64,000 nt of DNA, taken from the NCBI GenBank assembly GCA_031835245.1, contig JAVKOQ010000229.1:1-64000 (forward strand), written 5' to 3'. Positions within the stretch are counted from its first letter, which is position 1. Every line of letters starts with the position of its first letter. A program made the translations under genes and the position numbers. A model generated the notes under the pieces. That model made no database searches. It was not told the DNA's origin and saw nothing but the letters and a program-made list of their open reading frames with translations. Below are positions 46,644-59,941 of this stretch, piece by piece. Source of the DNA: Balamuthia mandrillaris (taxonomy: Eukaryota > Discosea > Longamoebia > Balamuthiidae).

Positions 46644-48210
46644 CTATTGCAGCTCCTTGTTCAGACAACTTCTTGCGATGTAGCTTCTGTTTATTAAGGG
46701 TTTGCTCTGAGCGGGGATAGAGCTCGCTGCCAAACAAGCCTGGGGGAGAAAAGGAAAGATGAGTAATGTGTTAGCATATGGAGTGGCGAAAGAAGGGAGT
46801 CAAAATGGGAAGTAGTTGAAGAATGAAGAATCAGCAAGAAGAAAGACCAAGCTGGTACGGAGAACAATCAAGACACAAAGAGAAGAGAAGAAAGATGTAA
46901 AAGTAACACGGAACACCAAAATAGAAAGGACAAACCAAAGAACCAGTGACAGGAACATTCTTCCAAAGAGCCTTCCCAGCGATACCATTGCTCTGCATGT
47001 TAAACAAGCTGCCCCTTGTGGAACGTCTCAGCGCTCTTGTAGCTATCCCTTGCGTCACATCTCCACACAATATCTTGGCAGTGTTCACCGTTTTAAGGAT
47101 TTGAGCCCAGGCCGCCTCGTCTTCAAGTGTTCCAACGTGCGTAGTGTGAGAGAAAGATTGTCCGGCGTTCCTCTTCGACAACTTTTTTAGGCCTACATAA
47201 ACGCCGGCTCCAACAACTGTTGCTCCAATGGCAGCAGCACCGCCCACAACTTCGTTGCACAATGTAAAATAGGAGGTAGTGAGTATGGAGAATGAGAGGG
47301 AGAGAGAGAGAGAGGAGCGAGAGCGAGAGCGAGAGCGAGAGAGAGAAGGGGAACGAACCCAATAGGCCTGCGCCTCCAAGGTATGCCAACGAGCTAGTTG
47401 CTCCTATGGACTGACAGGCAGCAAACAAACTGTTCGATGCAACAGCCGCTCCTGTTCATTCATGTTAAGTTGAAAAAAAAAATAAAGAAGCAAGAGAACA
47501 AGGGGAACCAACCTTGAACACTTGCCGCGAAGGAATTAGCTATCACGCCAGTGGGACCAAAACCAGCCACTCCCACCGCTGCACTCAAAAAAGCTAGTTG
47601 TTACGAGGGTTAAGTACAGCGCGAAGAAGAAGAAGAAGAAGAAGAAGAAGAAGAAGAAGAAGAAGAAGAAGAAGAAGAAGAAGAACAAGAACAAGAACAA
47701 GAACAAGAACAAGAACAAGAACAAGAACAAGAACAAGAACAAGAACAAGAACAAGAAGAACATGAACAAGAAGAACATGAACAAGAACAAGAACAAGAAC
47801 AAGAAGAAGAACAAGAACAAGAACAAGAACAAGAACAAGAACAAGAACAAGAACAAGAACAAGAAGAACATGAAGAAGAAGAAGAAGAACAAGAACAAGA
47901 ACAAGAACAAGAACAACAACATGAAAAGAACAACATCAGCAAGAAGAACAAAAGGAACCTTTAGCAGCGGCACTAGCAGCAGCGCCGCCGCCAGCAGCAC
48001 TAAGTATAGCTGCCCTCATTGGCCATTGCGAAAGGCCATCCTCTTCTTCAACTGTTATTGCTGGGTTGTCATTATATCAGAGTTGCCTTCAAATGATTTG
48101 AAAAAGAAATTGAGAGAAAAAGACTAACGGGAAGGGGGAACGACGGCAGGCGGGGCCACAGGCGCGTCTTCCATTGCATCCAGCTTGTGAACATGCTGGC
48201 TGTTGTCCAT
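46644..48210 (-). CDS. IFI6/IFI27-like protein 2, fused to the NGIxGxALW-type segment (6 exons)
   Basis: Start MDNSQHVHKLDAMEDAPVAP at 48210, alike in sequence and exon phases to gene 1 (39225). Exons: ITVEEEDGLSQWPMRAAIL; AAVGVAGFGPTGVIANSF; AVASNSLFAACQSIGATSS; VVGGAAAIGATVVGAGVYVG. Unlike gene 1, the fifth exon continues into DEAAWAQILKTVNTAKIL and NGIAGKALWKNVPVTGSL, then a last exon ACLAASSIPAQSK ending at 46644. This segment corresponds to the separate gene at 36489-37650. So one locus carries the parts fused and the other split. Intron 2 is filled by GAACAA/GAAGAA repeats. Membrane localisation inferred from the hydrophobic Gly/Ala core. Confidence 0.72.
47620..47925. repeat. (GAA)n / (GAACAA)n intronic microsatellite
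   Basis: About 300 bp of GAAGAA followed by GAACAA units with GAACAT interruptions, in intron 2 of IFI6-like gene 2. Confidence 0.9.
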
Positions 48211-48371
48211 TGCACTCGTTTTTTTTTCTGTCTGGGTTTGTGGATATCTGAATTTTGGTTGGTGGAAGATCATTTCATTTTCTCTTTTGAAAATCCATTG
48301 GACCAATTTACGAATTTCGGTTGGTTGTCTGATTTTTTGTCTACTGAAAAAGCCACAAAAAAAGAACCAGA
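48211..48371. promoter_or_regulatory. Divergent promoter between IFI6-like gene 2 and F-box/ankyrin gene 2
   Basis: 160-bp spacer holding GGTTGGTGGAAG, CCAATTTACG and AATTTCGGTTGGTTGTCTGA. The last is shared with about 37738. Confidence 0.45.
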
Positions 48372-49193
48372 ATGAACAGCAAGAAGAGAAAGCGGCCCTC
48401 GGACCGAGCCTCGCCTCCTCCTTCCTCCCACAACACCTCGTGCTCTCCCAAACACGCCTTTCCTCGAACAGAGCAGCCTGGCATAGAAGAGCTGCTTCCC
48501 GATGAGCTCCTCTGCCACATCTTCAAGTTGCTGCCCGAGTGCTTCCTTCCAGCGGCAGCCCGAACCTGCAGACGGTGGTACGACTGCTGCCCACCCGAGG
48601 GCAGGAACGCTTGCACCACAGAAACCGCCTGCTCCAGCCCGGCCATGCTGGAATGGTCCCTTCAATCCGGCTATGAGATCACCCTCCACACCATCGCCTG
48701 TGCTGCAGGTCAAGGAGACCTCCCGCTCTTGCAACGGATCCATGGTCTACTGCAAGAGGAAGGACAAGGCAGCCCTTGGAGCTCATGGGCATGCAGCAAC
48801 GCGGCCAAGGGAGGCCATCTTCACGTCTTGCAATGGTTGCGGGAACAGGGCTGCTCTTGGGATCATACCACTTGCAACCAGGCAGCGCTGAAGGGTCACT
48901 TGGAGGTGCTGCGATGGGCTCGCGAGCAAGGATGCCCTTGGGGTGAATCCACGTGCTGCAGGGCTGCCATGGGAGGTCATCTGGAGGTGCTGCAATGGCT
49001 GCGAGCCGAGGGGTGCCCTTGGGACGAAACGACCTGCCATATGGCGGCCTCGCAGGGCCATTTGAAAGTGTTGCGATGGGCTCGCCAGCAGGGATGCCCT
49101 TGGGACGAGATGACCTGTGCGAATGCCGTGAGAGGTGGACAGTCGCATTTGTTGGAATGGTTGAGAGAGAATGGCTGCCCTTCAGACAGTTAG
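48372..49193 (+). CDS. F-box/ankyrin-repeat protein 2 (intact, 273 aa)
   Basis: Single exon. A basic/Ser N-terminus is followed by an F-box-like segment ELLPDELLCHIFKLL...ARTCRRWYDCC, then about six ankyrin-type repeats of the form GHLEVLRWAREQGCPWGEST. Ends in GCPSDS. Probable SCF-ligase substrate adaptor. It serves as reference for the broken paralogue at 19234-20925, which has about twice as many repeats. This repeat dialect is widespread in Acanthamoeba-type amoebae and in their giant viruses (for example pandoraviruses), which makes gene exchange plausible. Confidence 0.8.
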   Translation: MNSKKRKRPSDRASPPPSSHNTSCSPKHAFPRTEQPGIEELLPDELLCHIFKLLPECFLPAAARTCRRWYDCCPPEGRNACTTETACSSPAMLEWSLQSGYEITLHTIACAAGQGDLPLLQRIHGLLQEEGQGSPWSSWACSNAAKGGHLHVLQWLREQGCSWDHTTCNQAALKGHLEVLRWAREQGCPWGESTCCRAAMGGHLEVLQWLRAEGCPWDETTCHMAASQGHLKVLRWARQQGCPWDEMTCANAVRGGQSHLLEWLRENGCPSDS

Positions 49194-49713
49194 CCAGGCA
49201 TGATAGCACCCGTGAGTAGACAGCCGGAGGTGCTGCCTGGGCAAGAAAGAAAGAACGGCTTTGGGACGCCTTTGAGAATAACAAACACTCGAACATTCGA
49301 CCCAACTGGAAGATAAAGCAGAAGAGAGAACCAACATTTGTCTTTGGTTCTGTGTGATTGTTCTTCTTTTTATTCCCTTCTTCTCTAGTTCTTCTTCTTC
49401 GTTCTTACTCTCGATATTGCTACCAATGTTTGCGGCGGTGAGCCTCAACACACTAAAAAAAAACCACAAAGCCACCTAGTGGAAGGTGAGAATCGATCCA
49501 ACATAAGTGTCAACAAGAAGAACAAGAACAAGTACGAGAACAACAACAAGAACAACGACAACAACGGCACGTGCTGTAATCTTCATGCAATAGGTAACCG
49601 CATAATATACCACGTTTTCCACGTTTTTCTTCTTCCCGGAGCTTTAGCGTTTGATAACTTGCGCACGAGCACTCGCGTACACTCTCGTAAGAGCACAAAG
49701 CACGGGACTCACA
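49194..49713. other. Intergenic region, no gene seen
   Basis: Contains GGAAGGTGAGAATCGATCC at about 49482, related to the tandem units at 51248-51400, and a CAA/GAA-rich stretch at 49510-49560. Confidence 0.4.
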
Positions 49714-50927
49714 ATGAGGAACAGACTTGGAGCGTTGTTGATCCTTCTGCTGGCTGCTTACGCCGTGGACTGCGGCGACGCGGAAGCTCGCATCTACTTC
49801 CAAGAATTCTTTAACAATGGAACCATTGGTTTCTACCTTCCTTTCCTTTCTCTTCCTTCCTTCGCTTCTGTTTTGTGTCTGACTTTGTTTCTTTGGGACC
49901 CAGCCATCAGCTCCATCAACCAAGAAGGCCAAGAGCATCACTTGCACGTCCTCCTTCACTACCGCAAAAGCGAAGCTCCCACCAGGGTCCTGTTTGCAGT
50001 GGTGGAAGAGCTGATCTTTGTTGTGTTGCCTTCTCCTGGTGGCGACTCCCTGGTGGTGTTCACCAACCAGCAGGGCAAAAACAAGACCCTGCTGAACGAT
50101 CTGGGTGACGTTCGCGGTCTCACCGCTGACTCCAGCGGCCTCCTTTGGTGGTTGAAGTGCAACCCGCTGAAAGACAAAGAAGCCTTTTGTGAGAGCGTGG
50201 AACTGTGGTCGATGGATCCAAAGTCCTCTGCTCTGAAACCTCAAAAGATGGAGACGATTGAAGGCATAAACGAGCTCATGGGTAAGTTTTTTTTTTTTTT
50301 TGTTGGATATTATGGACTGCTTAAAGATGTATTTTTTGTTTTCTAAAAACAACAGGGTTTGATGTGAACAGCGCTGGTGTGTTGCCATCACAGGATGTAA
50401 CACCCTTAGAGAATGTGTTATCATTATTCATGGCATCAAGTACCATGTGATGCCACATGGAGCAGCGTTTGGAATCGCCCTTGAAGAGGATGATACCGTG
50501 TTTGTTGCACTCCTCTACCCTGCAGCCTTGGAGTTTTTGGAGGTATTATTTTTTCTTTTTTTGTTTAGCTTGTTTGTGTTGTCCCTTGAAGTTGCCAAAC
50601 AAGGACTGACCAGTTGCAATGAAGAGGCCACCTAATGAGCACTTTAAGACGGTGTGCCATGAGCACCCCTATCATGCAGATCCTCCATACACCATCGCTG
50701 TGGATACCAACTCGAAGTCTTTGTGTTACGCTGTGAAAAAAGAGTTATACTGCTTTGATTATGACATTGCTTATGATTGTGGAAAGCCCATCTTCGCATC
50801 TGCTGGTAAGCACAAACACTTGCTCTGTTTCCTTGGCACACTAACCAAGCTATGGTTATTGCAATTATTACAAAGGTGCGTCGCTATCAGCAGTCACATT
50901 AGCCAAATGGCCGTCCTCCAAGTAGTT
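49714..50927 (+). CDS. Secreted protein with beta-propeller-like repeats (5 exons)
   Basis: Signal peptide MRNRLGALLILLLAAYAV. Exons join as NNGTI|AISSINQEGQEHHLHVLL, then ELIFVVLPSPGGDSLVVFTN, DVRGLTADSSGLLWWLKC and VELWSMDPKSS; then INELM|RWCVAITGCNTLRECV, GAAFGIALEEDDTVFVALL; RPPNEHFKTVCHE, YTIAVDTNSKSLCYAV, LYCFDYDIAYDCGKPIF; and a last short exon GASLSAVTLAKWPSSK. The recurring pattern of Asp-x-x-x-x-x-Leu-(W/C/Y)-hydrophobic resembles NHL or YWTD propeller blades. Cys residues fit an extracellular protein. No specific family was recognised. Confidence 0.6.
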
Positions 50928-51247
50928 GGTTTAAAGAAGCCTGGACCATTCCTTCAGTTTCCTTTTCATTTTTCATTGTTGCTTTGCTCACTTTTGTGCT
51001 TTTCAAAACAGTTTTTCACCGTAGTTAAAAATATAATAAAAATATAAAAGGTAACCGTTATTTGTAACGGTGATCACGTCACCTTGTGTTTATTTTTAAG
51101 AGGAGTATATGTGTGTAACAAAGTAAGTCTGTCCCTGTGTGTGTCTGTGTGTGAACATCGTTTCTCTTCCTTTTATGCCTTTCTCTTCCATTGAGGATTC
51201 TCTCTACGCCCTCTCAATAAAAATAAAAAAACTAAATAAAACGACCT

Positions 51248-54395
<3,148 letters not shown>

Positions 54396-54727
54396 AAGCA
54401 TAACACAAAAAAAAAAAAATTCCAGCATTCATTATTTCTGTCGACACCTATAAACTCATGTCGTCCTGAATAACTGTCATCGCGTCGTCTAGAATCTTAT
54501 TGCCCCTCAAGTGGCTGCCGTTGGGTCCCCCGTGCGGCGAAAAGTTCCCAGCAACCCCCAAAAAGTGTCCAAAACGGACACACCCCTCGCGTCAAAATTC
54601 GTTCTTGTCCTTTTCTTTTCTTTTTATTTTTTTATCTACGCCAAAAGACAAACTTTGTACGTCCCCCAAGGCTCAGCCCCACACATAAACCAGAGAGAGC
54701 GGAAAGAGAGTTGGACAACAAAAAAAA
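54396..54727. other. Intergenic region before the His-rich gene
   Basis: A GTCGAC box at about 54442. No supported gene. Confidence 0.4.
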
Positions 54728-56008
54728 ATGCCAAAAGCGTTCAAAAAGCAAAAGGGAGGACAGAGCAGGGCCACTCTGTCCAAAGCGAAACGTTTCATCA
54801 CCGAAATCAGCCAAGGTTTGTTTCTCTCCCTCCTTTTTTTTTTCTTCTTCTTCTCCTTTGATTTTTTTTTGATGGATGATGGATTCGCTCGATTAACTTT
54901 CTTATTTTTTTTTAAACAAAAAAATGTAGGAGATGAGGCGCACCTCTTGAAAAGCTTGCTCAACAGCCGTTGGGGCCTCGAGGTCAAGAAGAAGCTGTTC
55001 AAAAAGACCCTCACCCCCATGGTCCGCGGCGTGGCGCGCGGCTACCAGGCCGCCTCCCTCAGGGAACGCTCCCAATGGTTGTCCCTGCTCTACAGCAGCG
55101 GCCTGTCCCTGGAGCAATGCCGCGAGATGTGCCCTGACGTCCAGATCAACGACAAGGCCTGGCGCAGGGCCAGAGCCCACGCCAAAAAGTACAAGCCTGG
55201 GGCGCCTCTGCCTGCCCCCGTCCCTCCCAAGTCCAGGCAAAAGCTGAGCGAGGAGGTGGTGGCTGCCATTCAGGAGCACTGCCTGGAGCACTCCCACCCT
55301 GCCGGCAACAAGACCGTCACCCTGAGGAAAAAGACCAAGACCTCGGAGGCGGTGGTGGCCCCCCTGCGCCACTGGAACGAGTCCATTGCCCAGGTGTGGA
55401 CCTCCTTCCTGCAAGCTCACCCAGAGACCAGCATCTCGCGCAAGACCTTTGTCAAGTATGCCCCCAAGAACATCAAGCGTCCCAAGAAACAGCCGGAGCA
55501 ACTGCAGCAGCAACAACAGCTGCAGCAGCAACCGCAATTGGCTCAGCAGCATCCGCACCCGTTGGCCCAACATCATCATCACCCAGCCTTGCAGCAGTTG
55601 CCGCCACCGCCTCCACCGCTGTCTTTGCCCCAACCTCCACAGCACCAACATCATCCTCTTCAACATGAACATCACCATCCTCAGCATCACGAGCATCCTC
55701 ACTCCCATTCCCACTCCCACTCTCACTCCCACTCTCACTCTCACTCTCATCAACATGATCAACACGAACAACACGATCAGCACCAACATGACCAACATGA
55801 GCATCTTCATCAGCATTCTCATCATCAACCTCAGCCGCAACACCACCAACCTCAACATCTTCAACAACATCATCAATCTCAACATCAACTGTCGATTAGC
55901 GGCGGGCCTGCTCCTCCTCCCCCGGTGGACATGGTTATGCCTCCCACCCATCAGGTGGTGATGCCTTGCAACTCCTCTTCTTGCAATACTTGCAACACTT
56001 GCCATTGA
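54728..56008 (+). CDS. His/Gln-rich protein with basic N-terminal domain (2 exons)
   Basis: Starts MPKAFKKQKGGQSR; the intron (GTTTGT...TGTAG) joins SQ|GDEAHLLKSLL. The structured part (about residues 30-210) is basic, with VARGYQAASLRERSQWLSLL, LSEEVVAAIQEHCLEHSHPA, HWNESIAQVWTSFLQAHPE and ISRKTFVKYAPKNIKRPKK. The last block looks like a small DNA-binding module seen in transposon-related proteins. The C-terminal half is Gln, Pro and His repeats including a (HS)n tract, ending CNSSSCNTCNTCH. DNA binding and metal binding are both inferred from composition. Confidence 0.6.
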   Translation: MPKAFKKQKGGQSRATLSKAKRFITEISQGLFLSLLFFFFFFSFDFFLMDDGFARLTFLFFFKQKNVGDEAHLLKSLLNSRWGLEVKKKLFKKTLTPMVRGVARGYQAASLRERSQWLSLLYSSGLSLEQCREMCPDVQINDKAWRRARAHAKKYKPGAPLPAPVPPKSRQKLSEEVVAAIQEHCLEHSHPAGNKTVTLRKKTKTSEAVVAPLRHWNESIAQVWTSFLQAHPETSISRKTFVKYAPKNIKRPKKQPEQLQQQQQLQQQPQLAQQHPHPLAQHHHHPALQQLPPPPPPLSLPQPPQHQHHPLQHEHHHPQHHEHPHSHSHSHSHSHSHSHSHQHDQHEQHDQHQHDQHEHLHQHSHHQPQPQHHQPQHLQQHHQSQHQLSISGGPAPPPPVDMVMPPTHQVVMPCNSSSCNTCNTCH

Positions 56009-56460
56009 ACGAGCAGAAACGAACGATATCGTGCTCTTTCTTGTCGTTTCTTTCAATCTGTTTTTTTCGTATGTCCATTTTTTGTTGTTTGTCCGTTGTT
56101 GTTTTCATTATTCTTCATATCTCTGTAAATGTGCTATTATACATTCCAATACATTCGCTCTCCTTGTTTTAACTCTCTCTCACTCTCCCCTTCTCCCCTT
56201 CTCCCCTTCTCTCTCTCTCCTCCTCCTCCTCTCTTCTCTCTTCTCTCTTCTCTCTTTGTTCTTTCTTCCCGTTGCGGTTAGTAAGGTCGACACGATGTTC
56301 AGTTATTTTCGTCGACAATTGGAGCTAACAACTTGACCAGAAGTAAAGGTCAGTTAGTGCTCCCTGAATTTGTCGGCAGAAATTAGGCTGCACCATTTGG
56401 CGTTCTTTTGTGCATGAATAGTGGGTCGACAAAAATCACAGAGGACGGAGAAAGAAAAAA
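56009..56460. promoter_or_regulatory. Upstream region of the small ankyrin gene
   Basis: Three GTCGAC boxes (about 56286, 56311, 56425) and GGCTGCACCATTTGGCGTTC followed by TTTTGTG (56386-56413). The latter resembles the reverse complement of the duplicated element at 6332 and 6438. CT-rich sequence at 56165-56260. Confidence 0.5.
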
Positions 56461-57614
56461 TGGCAGAGTCGATCGTAACGGCGGCAAGGGAAGGCCAATG
56501 CGAGCAGGTCAAATGGTTCCTGCGGCACGGCGAGAGCGTCAACGCCAATGCAGGCGAAGAAGGTCAAACCGCTTTACACGAAGCTGCAAAACACGGTAAA
56601 AAAAATTCATCTGATCATCAAATTTTTTGTCAACGATTGATTGTATTATTTTTTTTTTTTTGCTAAAAGGCCATGTGGAGTGCGTCAAGGTGTTGTTGTT
56701 GTCAGGGGCAGATGTCGAAAGCAAAGACGAGCATGGCAACACGCCCTTGCGAGAGGCCGTTCTTCAAAACCACGTCGAAGTGGCCCAGCTCCTGGTGCGT
56801 GCGGGAGCAGAGACTTGCTACGCATCTCGCTCCGCCTTCTCAGAGGCTTCGGGGCTGGAGGAAGCCGAGTCTCTTGCTTCTTCCTCTACTTCTTTGGTGG
56901 ACCTATTGCAAGAAGCGAGAACGCGGTGGGGAGCAAACTCTCCGATGGCCAAAGCGTTGAGAGGAGCGAGCCGGGGTGACGAGGCGGAGAGAGCAACAGA
57001 AGAAGACGAGCTGATGACGAAGAAGAAGGAGGAGAAGGATGCTTCTGCATTGTCTTCCTTGTCAAGCCGTGCGAATGGTGGCGCTAACGAGAGGTTGGAT
57101 AGCGGTTCTTTGCAGAAGGGGACAACCACGAAACTTCACAACCTACCCTTCGTGTGTCCGTAGCTTTTTTTTTCTACTTTTGTTTTTGATCCTCTCTCTT
57201 CTCTCGCGTTCTCTCATTCTCTGTTCTCCTTCTTATGCTTGTGTTTTTGTAGATATAATATTAGAGTGGAAAGGCAACGCGATGGCCGTCATCAAAGCGA
57301 ACGAAGAACATTCTTTGGAGGAAGTACGCGGAGCGATGAAAGAAGACGAAGTGAGTTTGCCTTTTGCCTTCTCCTTTCTGTTTCGGGAAAGCATGGCGCC
57401 CATCACCAAGAAGCAAGAATGCTCGTTTCTCGTGAGAGAAGTATGTATACGCCAAAACGAAGTGAACGACAAAAAGAAACGAACAAAAGAGAAAGAAGAA
57501 GAAGAAGAAGATTTGGAAAGAGGAAGAGAAGAGAAAGAGATAAGACGGTTGATGATCATTCGCGATAACGACCGTGACCAATTTCTGTTTCGTACAACAA
57601 TAGGATTATCATAA
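56461..57614 (+). CDS. Small ankyrin-repeat protein (3 or more exons)
   Basis: Start MAESIVTAAREGQCEQVKWF. Two to three canonical ankyrin repeats: GQTALHEAAKHG, then after an intron HVECVKVLLLSGADVESK and HGNTPLREAVLQNHVEVAQL. A charged, unstructured region follows (LVDLLQEARTRWG, MTKKKEEKDAS). One frame stops at 57163, but a donor there (GTCCGT) joins a downstream exon IILEWKGNAMAVIKANEEHS ending GAMKEDE before a canonical GTGAGT. Whether the last exon reads through to 57614 or splices again to GATTATCAT at 57605 is unresolved. Function unknown; protein binding is implied. Confidence 0.62.
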
Positions 57615-57688
57615 AGCAATGACCCAAGAAGAGAGAGAGAGAGAGAAGAGAGAAATGATACATCTCTTCGATTTTTTCTTTTCTTTCT

Positions 57689-58599
57689 TTATTCCTCTTT
57701 TCTTTTGAGGTTTACCTCTAGGAATGCCTCGTGGGTGTTTTTGTTGTCATTCTTCTTTTCTCCCCGGTGGTTTGGCGTTGGCCACAGTAACGCTCCTTCC
57801 GCGGAGCATAGGCTCCACAACAGCTGAAAGTTGATGGCGTGCATTACCAACATCCCTGTTGCTGCTAATAGGGGCTGCCATGCCCCACCATCAGGAAAGA
57901 GATGCCAGTCCGTGAAGACTCGCCACAGGATCCACCCATGAACCGCCGTCCTTGTCAGCAGTAGCGTTATCACTAACAGAAGATGGTTTAACCTTTTTGT
58001 GTTTTGTTAAGCCCTCTGAAGCACAAAGACGTTAGAGGAGTGAGGTGCGAGAGGAGCAGCTAGGGATACCGATAAATAAAAGAAGAGGCGTTCATGGAAG
58101 CCATTTTCATGAGCGTGCGGGAATGAAGCAGAACGGAGTTGAGCTCACTGATCAGACCTGGAAACATGAAAAGAGTGTACTTCTTCTGTGCTCGTTGTTT
58201 TAAGAAGACTGACTTCAGTACGAAGGGAAAGAGAAAACAACAAAAAAAGAAAGAAAAAGAAAACCACACCAAAGAAATGGAGAGCAGAAAGAAGCCAGCG
58301 ATGAGCACGTGATGGAGAATAAGTCCCACCGTGTTGAGGTTATGCAATGTAAGGTCTATGCCATCATAAATAAAGTAGCCTGCTCGTATGCCTTTCGTTA
58401 AACAACAATGCAGAAAGAAGGAGGGAAGGAAGAAACGACAAGAAGGAATGAAACAACAAAGATAGGTAACACACCACAGCAAAAGGACATGAGCAACTGC
58501 GGATAGAAGGAGCTATCTCCAAAGTTGACCAGGTCGCCCCACCCGGAGGTACTCTTTGTTATTGTATTGTGTGAAGTAGGAAAGCTGAATGAGAGAGAG

Positions 58600-58636
<37 letters not shown>

Positions 58637-58661
58637 AACAAGAATACATAATACCTGAAGA

Positions 58662-58694
<33 letters not shown>

Positions 58695-59001
58695 AACAAG
58701 AGACGACAACATACATACCTGAACACCAAGAAGGCACAAAATGCATCCGAGAGCGCTAATGCAGGAGTGCAACAACGATACCAATATATTCAGCCACCTT
58801 CATTATAGGGTCAACCAAGATCTTGTGTTAAAGAAAACAAACGAATCTCTAGTACCTGTTTTCTTTTAACGGTTGCCCACGAACGGAGGCCGGAAAGAAC
58901 GTGCCAGCATTGACTTTTGCGAACCGACCCAGCAACAAGCGAAACGATGCGAAGCCAGCCGCCGAGGCCAGGCCCACTTGCACCACGACCGGAAGCCCCA
59001 T
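57689..59001 (-). CDS. TLC-domain (TRAM/LAG1/CLN8) membrane protein, TLCD4/TMEM56-like (6 exons)
   Basis: Start MGLPVVVQVGLASAAGFASF (59001), first membrane segment. The next exon gives RWLNILVSLLHSCISALGCI, the conserved TLC Asn/His helix. Then SGWGDLVNFGDSSFYPQLLM, RAGYFIYDGIDLTLHNLNTV and GLILHHVLIAGFFLLSISLV (TLC His pair), SELNSVLLHSRTLMKMA, and a last exon HLLLVITLLLTRTAVHGWIL...MLVMHAINFQLLWSL. The pattern of seven or so helices with HH and R...Y-F-x-Y-D fits the TMEM56/TLCD4 group of ER or plasma-membrane lipid proteins; the exact substrate is unknown. Two introns carry (CT)n. Confidence 0.8.
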
Positions 59002-59941
59002 GATCGCGCCTCTCCTGTGAACTCCACAACCTTGTTTTTTTTTTTTTTTTGGGGTGGTTGCAACGTAGCTGAACGACGCTAAGCGCTTTGTTGGCCAGTC
59101 ACGGCGAAGCAAGGAGGAGTGTGCACCGACCTGCGCAACAGACCCATAACGTGGACGTATAACGATAACAAAGTTGACGTGCGCAAGTGTTCCGCCTGTC
59201 TTTCCTTTTTAAGGTGGGAATCGCACGGGATGACGTCAGGTGATCAGATGCTTCGCATAACTGGGAGCTGACGTGTTCTTTCAGATCATCCATCCAAAAA
59301 ACGATCCTCCAATCCGACCCGGCCTGTCAGATCGTTGATTGATAATAATGACAAAAAAAATTTAGGCGAATTTCCAATAAAAAAGGTATAAAATGTACTG
59401 CGCAGATGTTTACCTTAACTCCGAGTTTAGGATCGGAAACCTGCTGATTTTCTCCCAGTTTGCTGCATCCATTCCTTTTAGCGATACGGTCTCTCGGCGG
59501 GTAACCCGATGGAAGCCCTATTTTGAGAAAAATCATCGCACGGGATGGTGGAATCTGATTGAACGCTCAGGGATCAAGCGCTGTGCTTGATCCTGTTATT
59601 TGCCTGTTTTTGGCCAATCCGCGCTTCGGTGGTCAACCAAATATCCGTAACCTGGCCCATGTATGGAAGGTTTCATGGTTTTTGGGGTGTGTGCGCTGGT
59701 CAATCCTCCTTAAACAATGTGCAGCATCGTTCGGTGTCAGTCTTTTCTACCTTTTTGAAAAACGGTTCACGCATCGGTAGCCTCCTTTTCTCCCTTTTTC
59801 TGAAAACTTTACCTTTATATAAAGGTTTTTTTATTTGTTTTTTTTTTTGTTTGTGCTTTTCTTTTTTTTTCTTTTGCTTTTTCACTTACACAACTACAAA
59901 CACACACCACTTATACACATAGCCACTGCTACCCAAACAAA
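59002..59941. promoter_or_regulatory. Divergent intergenic region between TLC gene and GATA gene
   Basis: TATA-like GGTATAAAATG at about 59383 and a perfect 16-bp palindrome ACCTTTATATAAAGGT at 59811-59826, 116 bp before the GATA-gene start. Short open frames at 59393-59590 lack family likeness. Confidence 0.5.
59811..59826 (+). promoter_or_regulatory. Palindromic TATA element before GATA gene
   Basis: ACCTTTATATAAAGGT is its own reverse complement and contains TATATAAA. It is a likely core-promoter element for the + strand gene. Confidence 0.5.
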
